A DNA stretch of 64,000 nt, from positions 496,001-560,000 of the forward strand of contig NZ_JADALJ010000001.1 of NCBI RefSeq assembly GCF_014876185.1. Reading direction: 5' to 3'. This document shows positions 1-9,300 of this stretch, piece after piece. The notes beneath the pieces are model-generated. The model was not told the origin of the DNA. It saw only the letters and a program-made list of their open reading frames with translations, and did not search any database. Each line of letters starts with the position of its first letter. Within the stretch, counting starts at the first letter, position 1. The DNA comes from Rufibacter sp. LB8. Lineage in GTDB: Bacteria; Bacteroidota; Bacteroidia; Cytophagales; Hymenobacteraceae. Both the position numbers and the translations under genes were made by a program.

Positions 1-47
1 TTATCCTGCTGGAGTATTTATTTTTGGCGATGAAGGAGTCAATATCT

Positions 48-85
48 CGTTTTCGGGCTCATTTCTGGAAATGAGCCCGAAAACG
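48..85. repeat. Dispersed palindrome, copy 1
   Basis: Consensus-type copy: left arm CGTTTTCGGGCTCATTT, centre CTGG, right arm the full reverse complement. It lies 62 bp beyond the stop codon of the leftward phzF-like gene. The 47 bases before it hold no recognisable gene; they may be the end of something outside the window. Confidence 0.9.
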
Positions 86-147
86 GCTTTGCGCAAAAAA
101 ATAAATTATAATGATCAGTCGGTTTAACAACGCTGACGGTTTCTGAG

Positions 148-1077
148 TTACGACACAAACCATTCGCCCTTGGCGATCAACTGTACCTGGCCGCCCACGT
201 TGATTTCATATTGGCCTGGTGCGTGTTTCTTGCCTTGCAGTTTGATGGTGGCGTTCCTTTTGATTTCATAGCCCTGCTCCACCAATAGGTTCAACTCCTC
301 ATTTGGGTAATAATCATGGTGCAGCAGATAGCCTAAAAGACAGCCGTTGGCACTGCCCGTGGCGGCGTCTTCAATTATATGGCCGTTTTCCAGGGCAAGC
401 ATGCGCGCGTTGATTTGGTGCGTTGGGTGGTAGGTTTGGGGGCAGAAAAAATAAAGCGCTACCGTGAGGCCGTCGGGACGTTGCGTTTTGTAGAGTTCAT
501 GTTTTTCAAGGTAGGCCTGCATCGGTTTCGGGTCTATGCACACGTTTTGAATATCGGCTAGCGTCTTCAGCGGAATGATGAGGAACGGAAGCCCCGTGGA
601 AACTTCCTGAATAGGAAACTGAAAATTAAACGCCGCCTCTGGCAAGCCTAACGCTTCCGCGAATTCCTGCGTGGGCAGGGGAGGGCCAAACGTTGGGTTG
701 ATTTGGCGCATAGACAGAAAATGCGGTCGGTTGCCTTGGTACATGATTTCAACGGGAATTTCGCCTACGGCCACGTGGAGGGACAGCTGCGGGACTTCCT
801 GCTTCAAGATAAACTGTTGCAGCACAAAGGCTGTGCCCAAGGTGGGGTGCCCCGCAAACGGGACCTCATATTCCACTGTAAAGATGCGTACCGGAAACCC
901 TTGTTCGGTGGGTTGGTCGGCCATGAGAAAGGTAGATTCCGCGAAGCCTATTTCCTGTGCAATCTGGAGCATCTGCTCGGTGGTTAGGTGCTGCGCCTGC
1001 TGGAAAACCGCTAATTGGTTGCCTTTGAACGGCGCATCTGCGAAAACGTCAACTATGTAAAAGGGAATTGTTTGCAT
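148..1077 (-). CDS. PhzF family isomerase-like protein
   Basis: This 309-residue protein belongs to the PhzF family (diaminopimelate-epimerase-like fold), probably cytosolic. FAESTF, with the catalytic glutamate, lies at residues 45-50, the PFAGHPTLGTA loop at 73-83, and the glycine-rich AATGSANG turn at about 238-245. Length is normal for the family. It is read leftwards, 72 bp from the DUF1206 gene on the same strand, and followed by palindrome copy 1. Most PhzF members have unknown substrates, and no phenazine genes are nearby, so the family name should not be taken as a function. Confidence 0.88.
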   Translation of the reverse strand: MQTIPFYIVDVFADAPFKGNQLAVFQQAQHLTTEQMLQIAQEIGFAESTFLMADQPTEQGFPVRIFTVEYEVPFAGHPTLGTAFVLQQFILKQEVPQLSLHVAVGEIPVEIMYQGNRPHFLSMRQINPTFGPPLPTQEFAEALGLPEAAFNFQFPIQEVSTGLPFLIIPLKTLADIQNVCIDPKPMQAYLEKHELYKTQRPDGLTVALYFFCPQTYHPTHQINARMLALENGHIIEDAATGSANGCLLGYLLHHDYYPNEELNLLVEQGYEIKRNATIKLQGKKHAPGQYEINVGGQVQLIAKGEWFVS

Positions 1078-1149
1078 GGCCTGAAGGTAATACCTATCCT
1101 TTTCAGGACATAACTCTTAAGCCACTACAGAGAGATTTTGTTGTTGCCG

Positions 1150-1950
1150 CTATGTTAACTGAATGGTACTGTACCTGGCCTGCACCAGCATGAACACGCC
1201 GTAGCACATAAGCCCAAGGGCCACCACCCCCAATAGGTAACTCCCAAATGGGGATGTTTGCAAAAAGGTGAAGGCGCCTTCGGTCCCCTCGGCCCGATTG
1301 GGGTTATTGCTCCAAACTGCCCTTAAAAAGAGAAACCCAATGATAGCGAAGACAATGCCCCGGGCCGTGAACCCTGCCTTGCCGGCTTTTTTTAACGTTG
1401 TGTACTGGCCCGATGGCAGCCCTTCCACTTCCTTCATGAAGGATCCTTTATAGGCTTTTATTATTTGATAGACTCCGTTGGCCACAATAATTAATCCCAG
1501 CGCTATAGCTGCATATTTGCCCCAAGAGCTGCTCAGTAATTCAGAAGCTATTTCTTTTTCCCTTGATCCGCCCGACGAAGAATTTTGGCTACCAATAGCT
1601 ATTTTAAAAGCCAGAAATGCCAGTGCTCCATGCAACACCCCACTTACAGCAAAAGCCACCCGTTGTACGAGTCCTTTTGCCTCATTTCCTTTATCTTCTG
1701 TGTCTTTAATTGCTTGAATGAATCGCCATACACTATACCCCACCAAACCCAAGCCTAACAGAGCCAACAAGAAATCTCCGCCCGGCCAGGAATTTACTTC
1801 TTTTAGCGCGTCTGAGTTAGAAGCCTTTTCGCCACCAATACCAACAGCGGTCATAGCAGTAAGAGCGCCCATTAAGAAATAAACAATACCTTTGGCTGCG
1901 TGCCCAAACTTTGCAAATGTTTCAATCCAGCCTTTCTCTCGTTGGTTCAT
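1150..1950 (-). CDS. DUF1206 family membrane protein
   Basis: A 266-residue integral membrane protein made of three similar units, each with two hydrophobic helices, for six predicted membrane segments. Each unit begins with a glycine/alanine-rich stretch such as FGHAAKGIVYFLMG (about residue 15), VQRVAFAVSGVLHG (about 94) and KAGFTARGIVFAIIG (about 190). This threefold pattern is the DUF1206 signature. Its function is unknown. It is the last leftward gene before the large AT-rich gap on its right, so its promoter should lie in the first bases of that gap. Confidence 0.85.
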   Translation of the reverse strand: MNQREKGWIETFAKFGHAAKGIVYFLMGALTAMTAVGIGGEKASNSDALKEVNSWPGGDFLLALLGLGLVGYSVWRFIQAIKDTEDKGNEAKGLVQRVAFAVSGVLHGALAFLAFKIAIGSQNSSSGGSREKEIASELLSSSWGKYAAIALGLIIVANGVYQIIKAYKGSFMKEVEGLPSGQYTTLKKAGKAGFTARGIVFAIIGFLFLRAVWSNNPNRAEGTEGAFTFLQTSPFGSYLLGVVALGLMCYGVFMLVQARYSTIQLT

Positions 1951-3037
1951 ATAAAAATTAGTTATTGCGTAAATCTGGTTTTGGTAGGTTAAATGGTTGA
2001 TATTTAAAATTAATTATATTTTAATTTAGTAAAAATTAATTATAAATGATAAATAAACCAATTGAAGCGATTTTTTATACAAGTCAAAATGACAAAATAG
2101 TTAGCATTAAAAGGAGGCACCTTCAGATTTGTGCCTCATCAGTTATGGAAAATGGCAAAATGCATAAAAGTAGGCATTAAAGTATAGTTGTTGGTAGGGT
2201 ATTATTACTACTTGATTAACAAAGTGTAATGAAATATTATCTGAATTTTTCCTTGCGTTTGCCAGGTAAGTGCGGCACCTGTAGATACCAGCGATTTGCA
2301 TAATGAAATACTAAGCCAAAGCAAGAAGTAGTTTGAAGGCATAGTGGTAGAGTTGAGCCTCTATCTCCTTATGTCTTAAATTTTACGGATAACTGTATTC
2401 AAAGTTATTTTAACTTAGCTTATGATGCTATGTGTATTCTATTAGTGGATTTTTAATCACCTTTAATTAAATTTATAAGAAAGTAGTTGGTTGTAATTAA
2501 AAGTTAATAAATGAAAAGATGTAAATATTAATATGATAATTTATTTAAACCTAAAAAGAATTAAAGGAATGCCTAGAAGTTAAATTAAAATAATTAGATA
2601 TTAAGTTTTAAAATTAAGTATATAAATAGCAATAAGTGCTTTTTTTGATAAATAAATTACTAGGTAATAAGTACTATAATTTAGGAGAGTGTGTAAGTTG
2701 ATAAATGTAATTAAATATATCTAATGTAAATCTATCTGGCTTGTTTGGGTATTGATTTTAAGTATTTAAAAATAAGTATTTAAATTTTGGAATAATATCC
2801 TAGTTGTTCAGGTGCTTGCTTTTTGTAAAATAATAATTGGGTTTTAAGGTTAATGTCATTTAATAACGGATTGATTTTTCTATGAATTCTACTTCCTCCA
2901 TATATTTGATTTCGGTTAGAGGGATATGTTGATAATACCTATGTGGTAGCCACTAATCAACATTCAATTATTTATTTTACTTGTTCCATTGCAGGTAAGG
3001 CACTTTGATACGGCATAAGGAAAGTTTTGGATGAGGC
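1951..3037. other. AT-rich intergenic region
   Basis: About 1.1 kb with far higher A+T than its surroundings by eye, with dense stops in all frames and no convincing long reading frame. The only local structures noted are a GAGGCAC/GTGCCTC hairpin at 2114-2137 and a 44-codon ORF that contains it. It ends at the tRNA-Leu promoter. No insertion sequence ends, palindrome copy or recognisable RNA gene was seen. Confidence 0.7.
2046..2180 (+). CDS. Possible 44-residue small ORF
   Basis: ATG at 2046, TAA at 2178-2180. The predicted peptide begins MINKPIEAIFYTSQNDK and is basic towards its end. A perfect 7-bp stem (2114-2120 with 2131-2137) falls inside it. I do not recognise it, and an open stretch this long can arise by chance, so it is only a candidate. 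Confidence 0.2.
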   Translation: MINKPIEAIFYTSQNDKIVSIKRRHLQICASSVMENGKMHKSRH

Positions 3038-3068
3038 TTGCAAGAGAGAAAGAGAAACAATAGATTTG
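3038..3068 (+). promoter_or_regulatory. Promoter of tRNA-Leu
   Basis: A TTG at 3038-3040 and TAGATTTG at 3061-3068, separated by 20 bp, match the Bacteroidota housekeeping promoter (-33 TTG/TTTG, -7 TAnnTTTG). Transcription would start near 3074, about 30 nt before the mature tRNA. Confidence 0.7.
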
Positions 3069-3107
3069 CAGAAGAATCAGGGTAGAAAGTCTTGGTTCGC
3101 TAGTCAG

Positions 3108-3190
3108 GCGCACGTGGTGAAACTGGTAGACACGCCATCTTGAGGGGGTGGTGCCCTACGGGTGTGGGAGTTCGAATCTCCCCGCGCGCA
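3108..3190 (+). tRNA. tRNA-Leu (anticodon GAG)
   Basis: An 83-nt class II tRNA. The anticodon stem CCATC/GGTGG encloses loop TTGAGGG, giving anticodon GAG. The long variable arm has a GCCC/GGGT-type stem, and the T arm is GGGAG-TTCGAAT-CTCCC. The acceptor strands are GCGCACG and CGCGCGC with discriminator A. Positions 5 and 68 form an A-C mismatch where related tRNAs pair. CCA is not encoded. A promoter lies upstream and a strong terminator follows within about 15 nt. Confidence 0.93.
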
Positions 3191-3202
3191 CAAGGACAAA
3201 CA

Positions 3203-3241
3203 AAAAAGCGGCATACCTTTTTAGGGGATGCCGCTTTTTTT
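3203..3241 (+). terminator. Terminator of tRNA-Leu
   Basis: Stem GCGGCAT/ATGCCGC flanked by an A-run on the left and a T-run on the right, directly after the tRNA. Because both sides carry runs it could also stop leftward transcripts. Palindrome copy 2 follows 12 bp later. Confidence 0.85.
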
Positions 3242-3252
3242 ATTCAGGGGTA

Positions 3253-3306
3253 ACGGGATGCGTTTTCGGGCTCATTTCCAGAAATGAGCCCGAAAACGCA
3301 TCCCGT
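3253..3306. repeat. Dispersed palindrome, copy 2, with extended stem
   Basis: The core has centre CCAG. Complementarity runs on past the usual core: ACGGGATG on the left pairs with CATCCCGT on the right, making a perfect inverted repeat of 54 bp. These flanks are not shared with other copies. It lies 50 bp beyond the stop of the leftward NFACT gene. Confidence 0.92.
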
Positions 3307-3355
3307 ACATTATATTCAGGTCTTGGCAATTACAGGTCCATACTCCTGGTAAACA

Positions 3356-4921
3356 TTACTCAAATGTCTGCTTGAAGGGGTTGCCAGGCTTTACCAGCAT
3401 CACTTTCTCACGTTCCACCACCACTGAGCCAGGCGCGGCACCTTTCGGCTTTCTAACGTATTTCTTTGGCGTGTAGAGAACCGGGCACAAAGAGTCAGAT
3501 TTCCGTTTGGAGTAAAAGGCCGCCAATTGCGCCGCTTTTTCAATGACCTGGCTTGGGAACGGCTTACCAGGCTGCAACTTTACCACCACATGGGACCCAG
3601 GCACGTCTTTGGCATGTAGCCACAGGTCATCTTTGTGTGTGTGCTTGAGGGTGAGCTTGTCATTGGCCTTGGCGTTTTTGCCTACCAATATTTTGAAGCC
3701 TGCTTCCTCAAACTGGTAATAGGGCGTATCTGCGGGTGCGGCTGCGGGGGCAGCAAGGGTGTGCTCCTTCAGAAAAGCCCTGAGCTGACTGGCGGTTTTT
3801 GTTTCCTTCAGGCGTTCCAAGGCTAGCGTCAGGGTTTCTACCTGGGCTTCTTTTTTAGCGGCGCGTTCCTGCAGCAGGGTAAGTTCAATTTTTTGGTTTT
3901 TGGCTTTTTTGTAGAGTCTTTCTGCTGTTTTCTGAGGGGTTTCTGTGGTGTGCAGTTTTATGAGCCGGTTTTTCTCCTGGTAAAAGTCAAACAACTCCAC
4001 TTGTTGGGCACCTAGCGGAATAGTGGTGAGGTTCGCCATGATGACATCGGCGGTTTGGGCGTAGGGGGTACCGTGGTGCCACGTCTCCAGTTTTTCCTGA
4101 ATCTGGTACCAGATTTTCTGAGCAACCTCTAGTTGCCGTTCCAGGGTCTTTAAAGCAACCGCGTAATTCCTGCTGTAATACTCCTCTGCCCTGTATCTGG
4201 GGACAAAAGCATTGAGCGCCTTTAAGGGGTCTGTAAAACTCTCTGAGACCTCGCCAATTGGCAGCAGTGACAGCCGTGGGGTTAGGGTAATGTACGTTAG
4301 GTAAAACGTAGGCTTGTCCAGAAGTTGCAACATGTGCTGCACCAGTCCCCACTGCTGCTCTGGAGGTGCCTGGTCATACCCTTTTTCCTTTAAATAGAGC
4401 AGGGGAATCTCTCCCAGCGTGGGCAGTTGTTTCTGCAATGGCAGGGATGAAGCTAGAAAGGACTCCTGCTGAAGATGCCAGTTCTGGTCCATGGCACGGT
4501 AGTCAAGCGCCAGGTCTTTGGTAAGTTTCCGGTGGAAGAGTTCCGTGGCTTGGTCCTCCTGGAAAAGAATCACATTTGACCGGTTTCCGAACAGTTTGAA
4601 AAGCAGTACTTTCTGGCCAGTGAAGGATATATAAAAGCTTCTTTCCTGCTGGTGCACTCTGACCTCTTCCACTTCTTCGCCCAACAGGGGCTGGAACAGG
4701 TCAACCGAGTTCTGTCGGGCGCGGTTAAACGTCTCTGGAAATTGTAGGCTGGAGAAAGTTGGCGTTTGAATGGCTTTCAGGTAAAACGGGCCCTGTGCAG
4801 TTCCAAACGCCAGCATCAATTCATCCTTTTCCTGACTGAAGGCTTCCTGGACTGTAGCGCCCACTAAAATTATCTGGAGCCTTTGAGCCAGTTGCCGAAG
4901 GAAATAATAGTTCTGGTGCAC
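3356..4921 (-). CDS. NFACT (RqcH/FbpA-like) RNA-binding protein
   Basis: A 521-residue protein of the NFACT family. Bacterial RqcH members bind stalled 50S subunits and add alanine tails to nascent chains. The N-terminal NFACT-N region covers about residues 1-250, a charged coiled-coil-like stretch about 260-395, and the NFACT-R domain starts near residue 409 with VGKNAKANDKLT and HAKDVPGSHVV. This order is that of RqcH, slightly shorter than the Bacillus protein. It starts 2 bp after the hydrolase stop in a leftward run and is followed by copy 2. Assignment to quality control is from family knowledge only. Confidence 0.85.
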   Translation of the reverse strand: MHQNYYFLRQLAQRLQIILVGATVQEAFSQEKDELMLAFGTAQGPFYLKAIQTPTFSSLQFPETFNRARQNSVDLFQPLLGEEVEEVRVHQQERSFYISFTGQKVLLFKLFGNRSNVILFQEDQATELFHRKLTKDLALDYRAMDQNWHLQQESFLASSLPLQKQLPTLGEIPLLYLKEKGYDQAPPEQQWGLVQHMLQLLDKPTFYLTYITLTPRLSLLPIGEVSESFTDPLKALNAFVPRYRAEEYYSRNYAVALKTLERQLEVAQKIWYQIQEKLETWHHGTPYAQTADVIMANLTTIPLGAQQVELFDFYQEKNRLIKLHTTETPQKTAERLYKKAKNQKIELTLLQERAAKKEAQVETLTLALERLKETKTASQLRAFLKEHTLAAPAAAPADTPYYQFEEAGFKILVGKNAKANDKLTLKHTHKDDLWLHAKDVPGSHVVVKLQPGKPFPSQVIEKAAQLAAFYSKRKSDSLCPVLYTPKKYVRKPKGAAPGSVVVEREKVMLVKPGNPFKQTFE

Positions 4922-4923
4922 GG

Positions 4924-5685
4924 TTAAAGGGTAAAAGAAAGCCCGTCATAGGCCAGCCGCACATGGGCAGGCAGTTCTGCTTCAATGAGCCGGTGTTGGC
5001 CCAGCAGGTGGCTTATATGAGTGAAATAGGCTTGTTCAGGTGCCAGGTCTTCCATCAAAGCCAAGGCCTCTGGCAATGAGAAATGCGAGATGTGCGGCTC
5101 TTTGCGCAGGGCGTTGACCACCACCACCTTAGAACCTCTAATCTTGTCTTTCTCTGCCTCAGAAATAAAATTTGCGTCTGTGATGTACGTGAAATCCTGG
5201 ATTCGGAAGCCAAACACGGGTAATTTGTGGTGCATGACCGCAATAGGCGTCACAGGTACGCCTTGGGCATCAAATGGGTCTAGGCTGATGGGGTGAAGCT
5301 CTACTCTTGGAACTCCCGGGTAATTTGAATTCGCGAAGATGTAACTGAATTCCTGCTGCAGCTGCTCTAAAACCCTGGGGGCGGCATACAGCGGCATGTC
5401 AATGTGCTGCATGAAGTTGAACGCCCTAATGTCATCTAAGCCCGCCGTATGGTCTTTGTGCTCATGGGTAAAGAGAACCGCGTCTACCCGTTTAATGCGC
5501 TCGCGCAGCATCTGCTGCCTGAAATCTGGTCCCGCGTCAATGATCAGGCTGGTGCCGTTCACTTCCAAATGCACAGACACCCGCAACCGTTTGTCTCTAA
5601 AGTCAAGTGACCGGCACACCTCACATTCACACCCAATAACGGGTACGCCTTGCGAAGTGCCGGTCCCTAAAAATGTTACTTTCAC
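4924..5685 (-). CDS. PhnP-like metallo-beta-lactamase-fold hydrolase
   Basis: A 253-residue MBL-fold enzyme. It opens with GTGTSQGVPVIGC and a cysteine trio at residues 19, 21 and 24, like the structural zinc site of PhnP, and carries the metal-binding FTHEHKDHTAG motif (HxHxDH). Close relatives include cyclic phosphodiesterases. No phosphonate genes are nearby, so the substrate is unknown. It overlaps the preceding 92-residue gene by 4 bp and ends 2 bp before the NFACT gene, consistent with translational coupling. Confidence 0.82.
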   Translation of the reverse strand: MKVTFLGTGTSQGVPVIGCECEVCRSLDFRDKRLRVSVHLEVNGTSLIIDAGPDFRQQMLRERIKRVDAVLFTHEHKDHTAGLDDIRAFNFMQHIDMPLYAAPRVLEQLQQEFSYIFANSNYPGVPRVELHPISLDPFDAQGVPVTPIAVMHHKLPVFGFRIQDFTYITDANFISEAEKDKIRGSKVVVVNALRKEPHISHFSLPEALALMEDLAPEQAYFTHISHLLGQHRLIEAELPAHVRLAYDGLSFTL

Positions 5686-5960
5686 GCAGTAGTCAGCGTT
5701 TGGTTTTTAATGGCGAGGTATAATTCCTGGCTTTCCTTCCGTAGCGATTCAACAGATAGGTCAATAGCTTTCAGGATCTCCACCAAGCAGTTTATTTTTC
5801 CCTCCAGCGGGAAATACTTATTCACTACGGCTACTTTGGTTTCTTTCAAGACGCAGAAACCAGACTTAAAGGAGCCTTTCTCATAGCGCAGCATGTACTC
5901 AGACTCCGCAAAAATATCTTCTAACCGGGTAAGGAAAGGCCGGGTGTACTTAATCTGCAT
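5682..5960 (-). CDS. Conserved hypothetical protein, 92 residues
   Basis: A small soluble protein without signal peptide or membrane helix. The middle, KSGFCVLKETKVAVVNKYFPLEG, could form beta strands with a helical C-terminus. I do not recognise a named family. Its stop overlaps the start of the PhnP-like gene by 4 bp and it begins 24 bp after the receiver gene, so it belongs to the same leftward operon. Confidence 0.7.
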   Translation of the reverse strand: MQIKYTRPFLTRLEDIFAESEYMLRYEKGSFKSGFCVLKETKVAVVNKYFPLEGKINCLVEILKAIDLSVESLRKESQELYLAIKNQTLTTA

Positions 5961-5984
5961 ACGCGTAAACTACTTTCTCCAGAC

Positions 5985-6362
5985 TTACTGCACGTATTCT
6001 TTCACGGTCTGCACCAGCATGTCAAAGTCAAGCGGCTTGGGCAGATACGCATTGATGCCAGCCTCCTTGAATTGCTCCAAGGTGTAGTTGTTGGCATTCC
6101 CGGTCACCGCAATGATTGGAATTTTGGCGATCTCTGGGTTTTCATTTGCCCTGATTTCTTTGGTGCACTCCATCCCATTCTTCACTGGAATGTTCAGGTC
6201 CATGAGAATAGCATCTATTTTCTGGTCTTGCACTTTCTTAAGCACTTCCCCGCCATTTTTAGCCGATAGCACTTTGTAGTTCTGCAGTTCCAGTATTTTC
6301 TTGGTAAGGTTGAGAATCACAGAGCTATCCTCTGCAATAAGAATGGTTTTAGACTCGGCCAT
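5985..6362 (-). CDS. Single-domain response regulator
   Basis: A 125-residue receiver with no output domain. The phospho-acceptor is Asp55 in ILMDLNIP; early acidic residues are in IAEDSS, the conserved Thr in AVTGNA and the Lys in LPKPLD. CheY-like stand-alone receivers usually act by protein contacts or as phosphorelay intermediates. It starts 2 bp after the stop of the giant hybrid kinase, whose C-terminal Hpt domain is a plausible phosphodonor (inference). Confidence 0.92.
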   Translation of the reverse strand: MAESKTILIAEDSSVILNLTKKILELQNYKVLSAKNGGEVLKKVQDQKIDAILMDLNIPVKNGMECTKEIRANENPEIAKIPIIAVTGNANNYTLEQFKEAGINAYLPKPLDFDMLVQTVKEYVQ

Positions 6363-6364
6363 GG

Positions 6365-9300
6365 TTAGTTTGATAAAATTTTTTGTCTGTAGTGGGCTTT
6401 AAAGTTAGCAAAACTTGCTTCTAATTCTGCAAATGTCTGGGGTACATACGCAACTGACCCTTTTAAGATATCGTGTTCCAGGTCTTTGGCCAACGTAGAA
6501 ACGGTGGTGAGGCCCAGGGTAGAGGCAGTACCTTTTATTTGATGCAGTGTACTTAATAAGTTATCATATTGTTGTGCCGCCACGTCGTTTTTAACGGCTT
6601 GCAGCAATTCTGTGGTTTCCTCCTCAAAATCAACGTACAGCTGCAGGGCAAAATCATTGCCGCCAATGCTTCTCAGTTGCTCCACAATCTCCATCTCCAA
6701 GAAATTATCATGGGTCCCTATTGTCTCCTGGTCGCCTTCTGGTTTACTTGAAGTAACTGACGCCTCTATGCCATGCCCATACCACCGGGAAATGCGGTCA
6801 TATAGATCTGTGATCTTCACCGGTTTTGAGATGTAGTCGTCCAGGCCTTCACTTATGAATTTCTCCGCATCATCTTTCATGGAGTAAGCAGTCATGGCAA
6901 TAATGGGCGGACATTTTGTTTTCAGGCGGGCCTTTAATTCCTTGGTGGCCGTCACGCCGTCCATCTCGGGCATCTGAATGTCCATGAAAATAATCTCATA
7001 GTCTTTGCTGGTGGCTTTGGCAATGGCCTCAAACCCATCTGAGGCCACATCTGGAAAGCAGTCCATGCGCTCCAGCAGTTTAATGGCTACTTTCTGGTTA
7101 ATCTGGTTGTCATCAACCAACAGGATTTTAGGCGCCGGCGAGAATTTGCCAATGGTATCCAGTTCTTTGGAAGACAAGAGCTGTTCATTGATTTGGGACA
7201 CATTCTCCGCCTCACGACAGGTAATGGTGAACCAGAAGGTGCTTCCCTGACCCGCCTGTGACTCAACGCCAATCTCACCGCCCAGCAATTCGCTTAGCTG
7301 TTTGGAGATAGCCAAGCCCAGGCCGGTGCCGCCAAATGTTTTGGAAGAGGAATTGTCTAATTGGGTGAAATTGGTGAAAAGGCGCTGAATGTCTTCTTCA
7401 CTAATGCCTATGCCCGAGTCTTTCACCCTGAATTCAAGCAAATGCACGCCCCCTTCAGACTGCAAACTCTGCACCTGCACCTTCACCTCGCCTTCATTGG
7501 TGAACTTAATGGCGTTGGATGTGAGATTAGAAAGTATCTGCAGCAAACGAGTTTCATCTGTGATGATGTACCTGGGCGTGCCAGGGGCCATGGTATACAG
7601 AAACCGTAGGTCTTTTTGCGTGGCCCGGTTGGCAAACAGCGAATGAATTTTATCTAAGGAATAGTTCAGGTCAATGCCAGACTCATTGAGTTGTAATTTG
7701 CCTGCCTGAATTTTAGACAAGTCCAGAATGTCATTCAAGATATCTAACAAGGCGTCAGAGGATTTTCTAAGAGTGTCTATATAATCCATCTGCTCCTCAT
7801 TGTTGGCAGAATGGTGCAGCAGGTCAATCATACCTATAATACCGTTCATGGGCGTTCTTAACTCATGGCTCATATTGGCCAAGAACTGCGTTTTTGCCTG
7901 TAAAGAGTTTTCTGCCAGTTCTTTAGCCCGTATGAGTTCATTCTGGGTGTTTTTTAGTTCCGTGATGTCACGGCATACTCCCTCAATGGCTATGGCTTCG
8001 CCTTCTGCAGACATGATAAGCCGCGAGTTGATGAGCACTTGTTTCTCGTCCTGGCCTTTGGTGCGCAGCGATGTCTCAAAGTTGTGCACACTTCTCTGGT
8101 GAAAGAGGGTTTCCAACAATTGCTCCCTGTCTTCAGGGTGTACATACAGTTCCTGGGCGCTCATGTGCATAGCCTCATGCTGACTGTAGCCCAGCATGTC
8201 TTCTACAGAGGGGCTGACCAATTGAAAGTCTCCCTCAATATTAGTTTTATAATACATGTCCTGGAAAGACTCAAAGATCTGCCGGAATTTCTCTTCGTTT
8301 TCTGCCAGGGCTAACTGTGAAATTTTCTTTTCTGTGATATCAAGCGCAATTGCCGAGACATCATCAAACGTGCCATTCTCCAGGTAGATGGGGTTAAGCA
8401 ACACTTCACGCCACTCAGAAACTCCGTCTGCCTTTTCCAGTTCAATCTCAAATTGCTGTGGTTCGCCCTCAAAGGCTTTTTGGTAGGCCTCCTTCATCAA
8501 AGAATAGTAAAGTGGCGTCACAAAAGATTCCACCAATCCTCCCAGGGCCATGCCCAATACAGGCTGCTGGTTGGACCAGGATACCATCTCATTGGCGAAA
8601 TTCTGGTTGAAGGAGGTTAAGCCGTACTGCCGGTTAATGGACCACATTAAATGGTCACCGCTTTCAAAAATTGCCTTGAGCCGGGCATTCTGGATGGTGA
8701 TTTGCTCCTCGTTGCGTTTCCGTTCAATGGCCAGGGCCACCTGGTTGGAGATGAAGTGCAGAATTTCAATGTCAGACTGCACGTAGGCTTCGGGGTTTTT
8801 GTAATCCCGCACCGCTATGACGCCAATAATTCGTTCGCCAATAGAAAGGGGGGAGCAGAGCATCACTTCTGGTACCACCCCGTTCACCTCAATCTTGCCT
8901 TCGTCCACCAAAGCCATAAAGTCCTGTTTGGTGGTGTACAGCGGTTTACCGGTTTTGATGATGTACTCCGTCATGCCATTGGAGAAAGGCCGGGACAGTG
9001 AAGTGCCGGGTGTGTCTGACAATTGGTCTACATAATAGACAAAGTTGATGTTGCTCTGGTGTTCATCTAGCAGCGCAATGTAGAAGTTGTGCGTTTCAAT
9101 GATTTTGCTCAACTCACGGTGAATGGCACTGTAGAGCGATGGTAAATCTTTGGAACTGATGGCCAGGTTGGCAATACTGTAATAGACTTTCTGTAGGCGT
9201 TCTGCCTTTATGCGGTCTGTGATGTCATGGAGAATGGCACGTGTGGCAATAGGTTTACCATCTTGCCAACTGCAGTTGATACTACCAATCAAGTGAATAG

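Noticed and set aside
2114-2137. GAGGCAC/GTGCCTC hairpin as a terminator
   Set aside because: No T-run follows on the plus strand, and no leftward gene close enough ends there.
3148-3375. 75-codon rightward ORF
   Set aside because: It begins inside the tRNA-Leu gene and runs through the terminator and palindrome copy 2.
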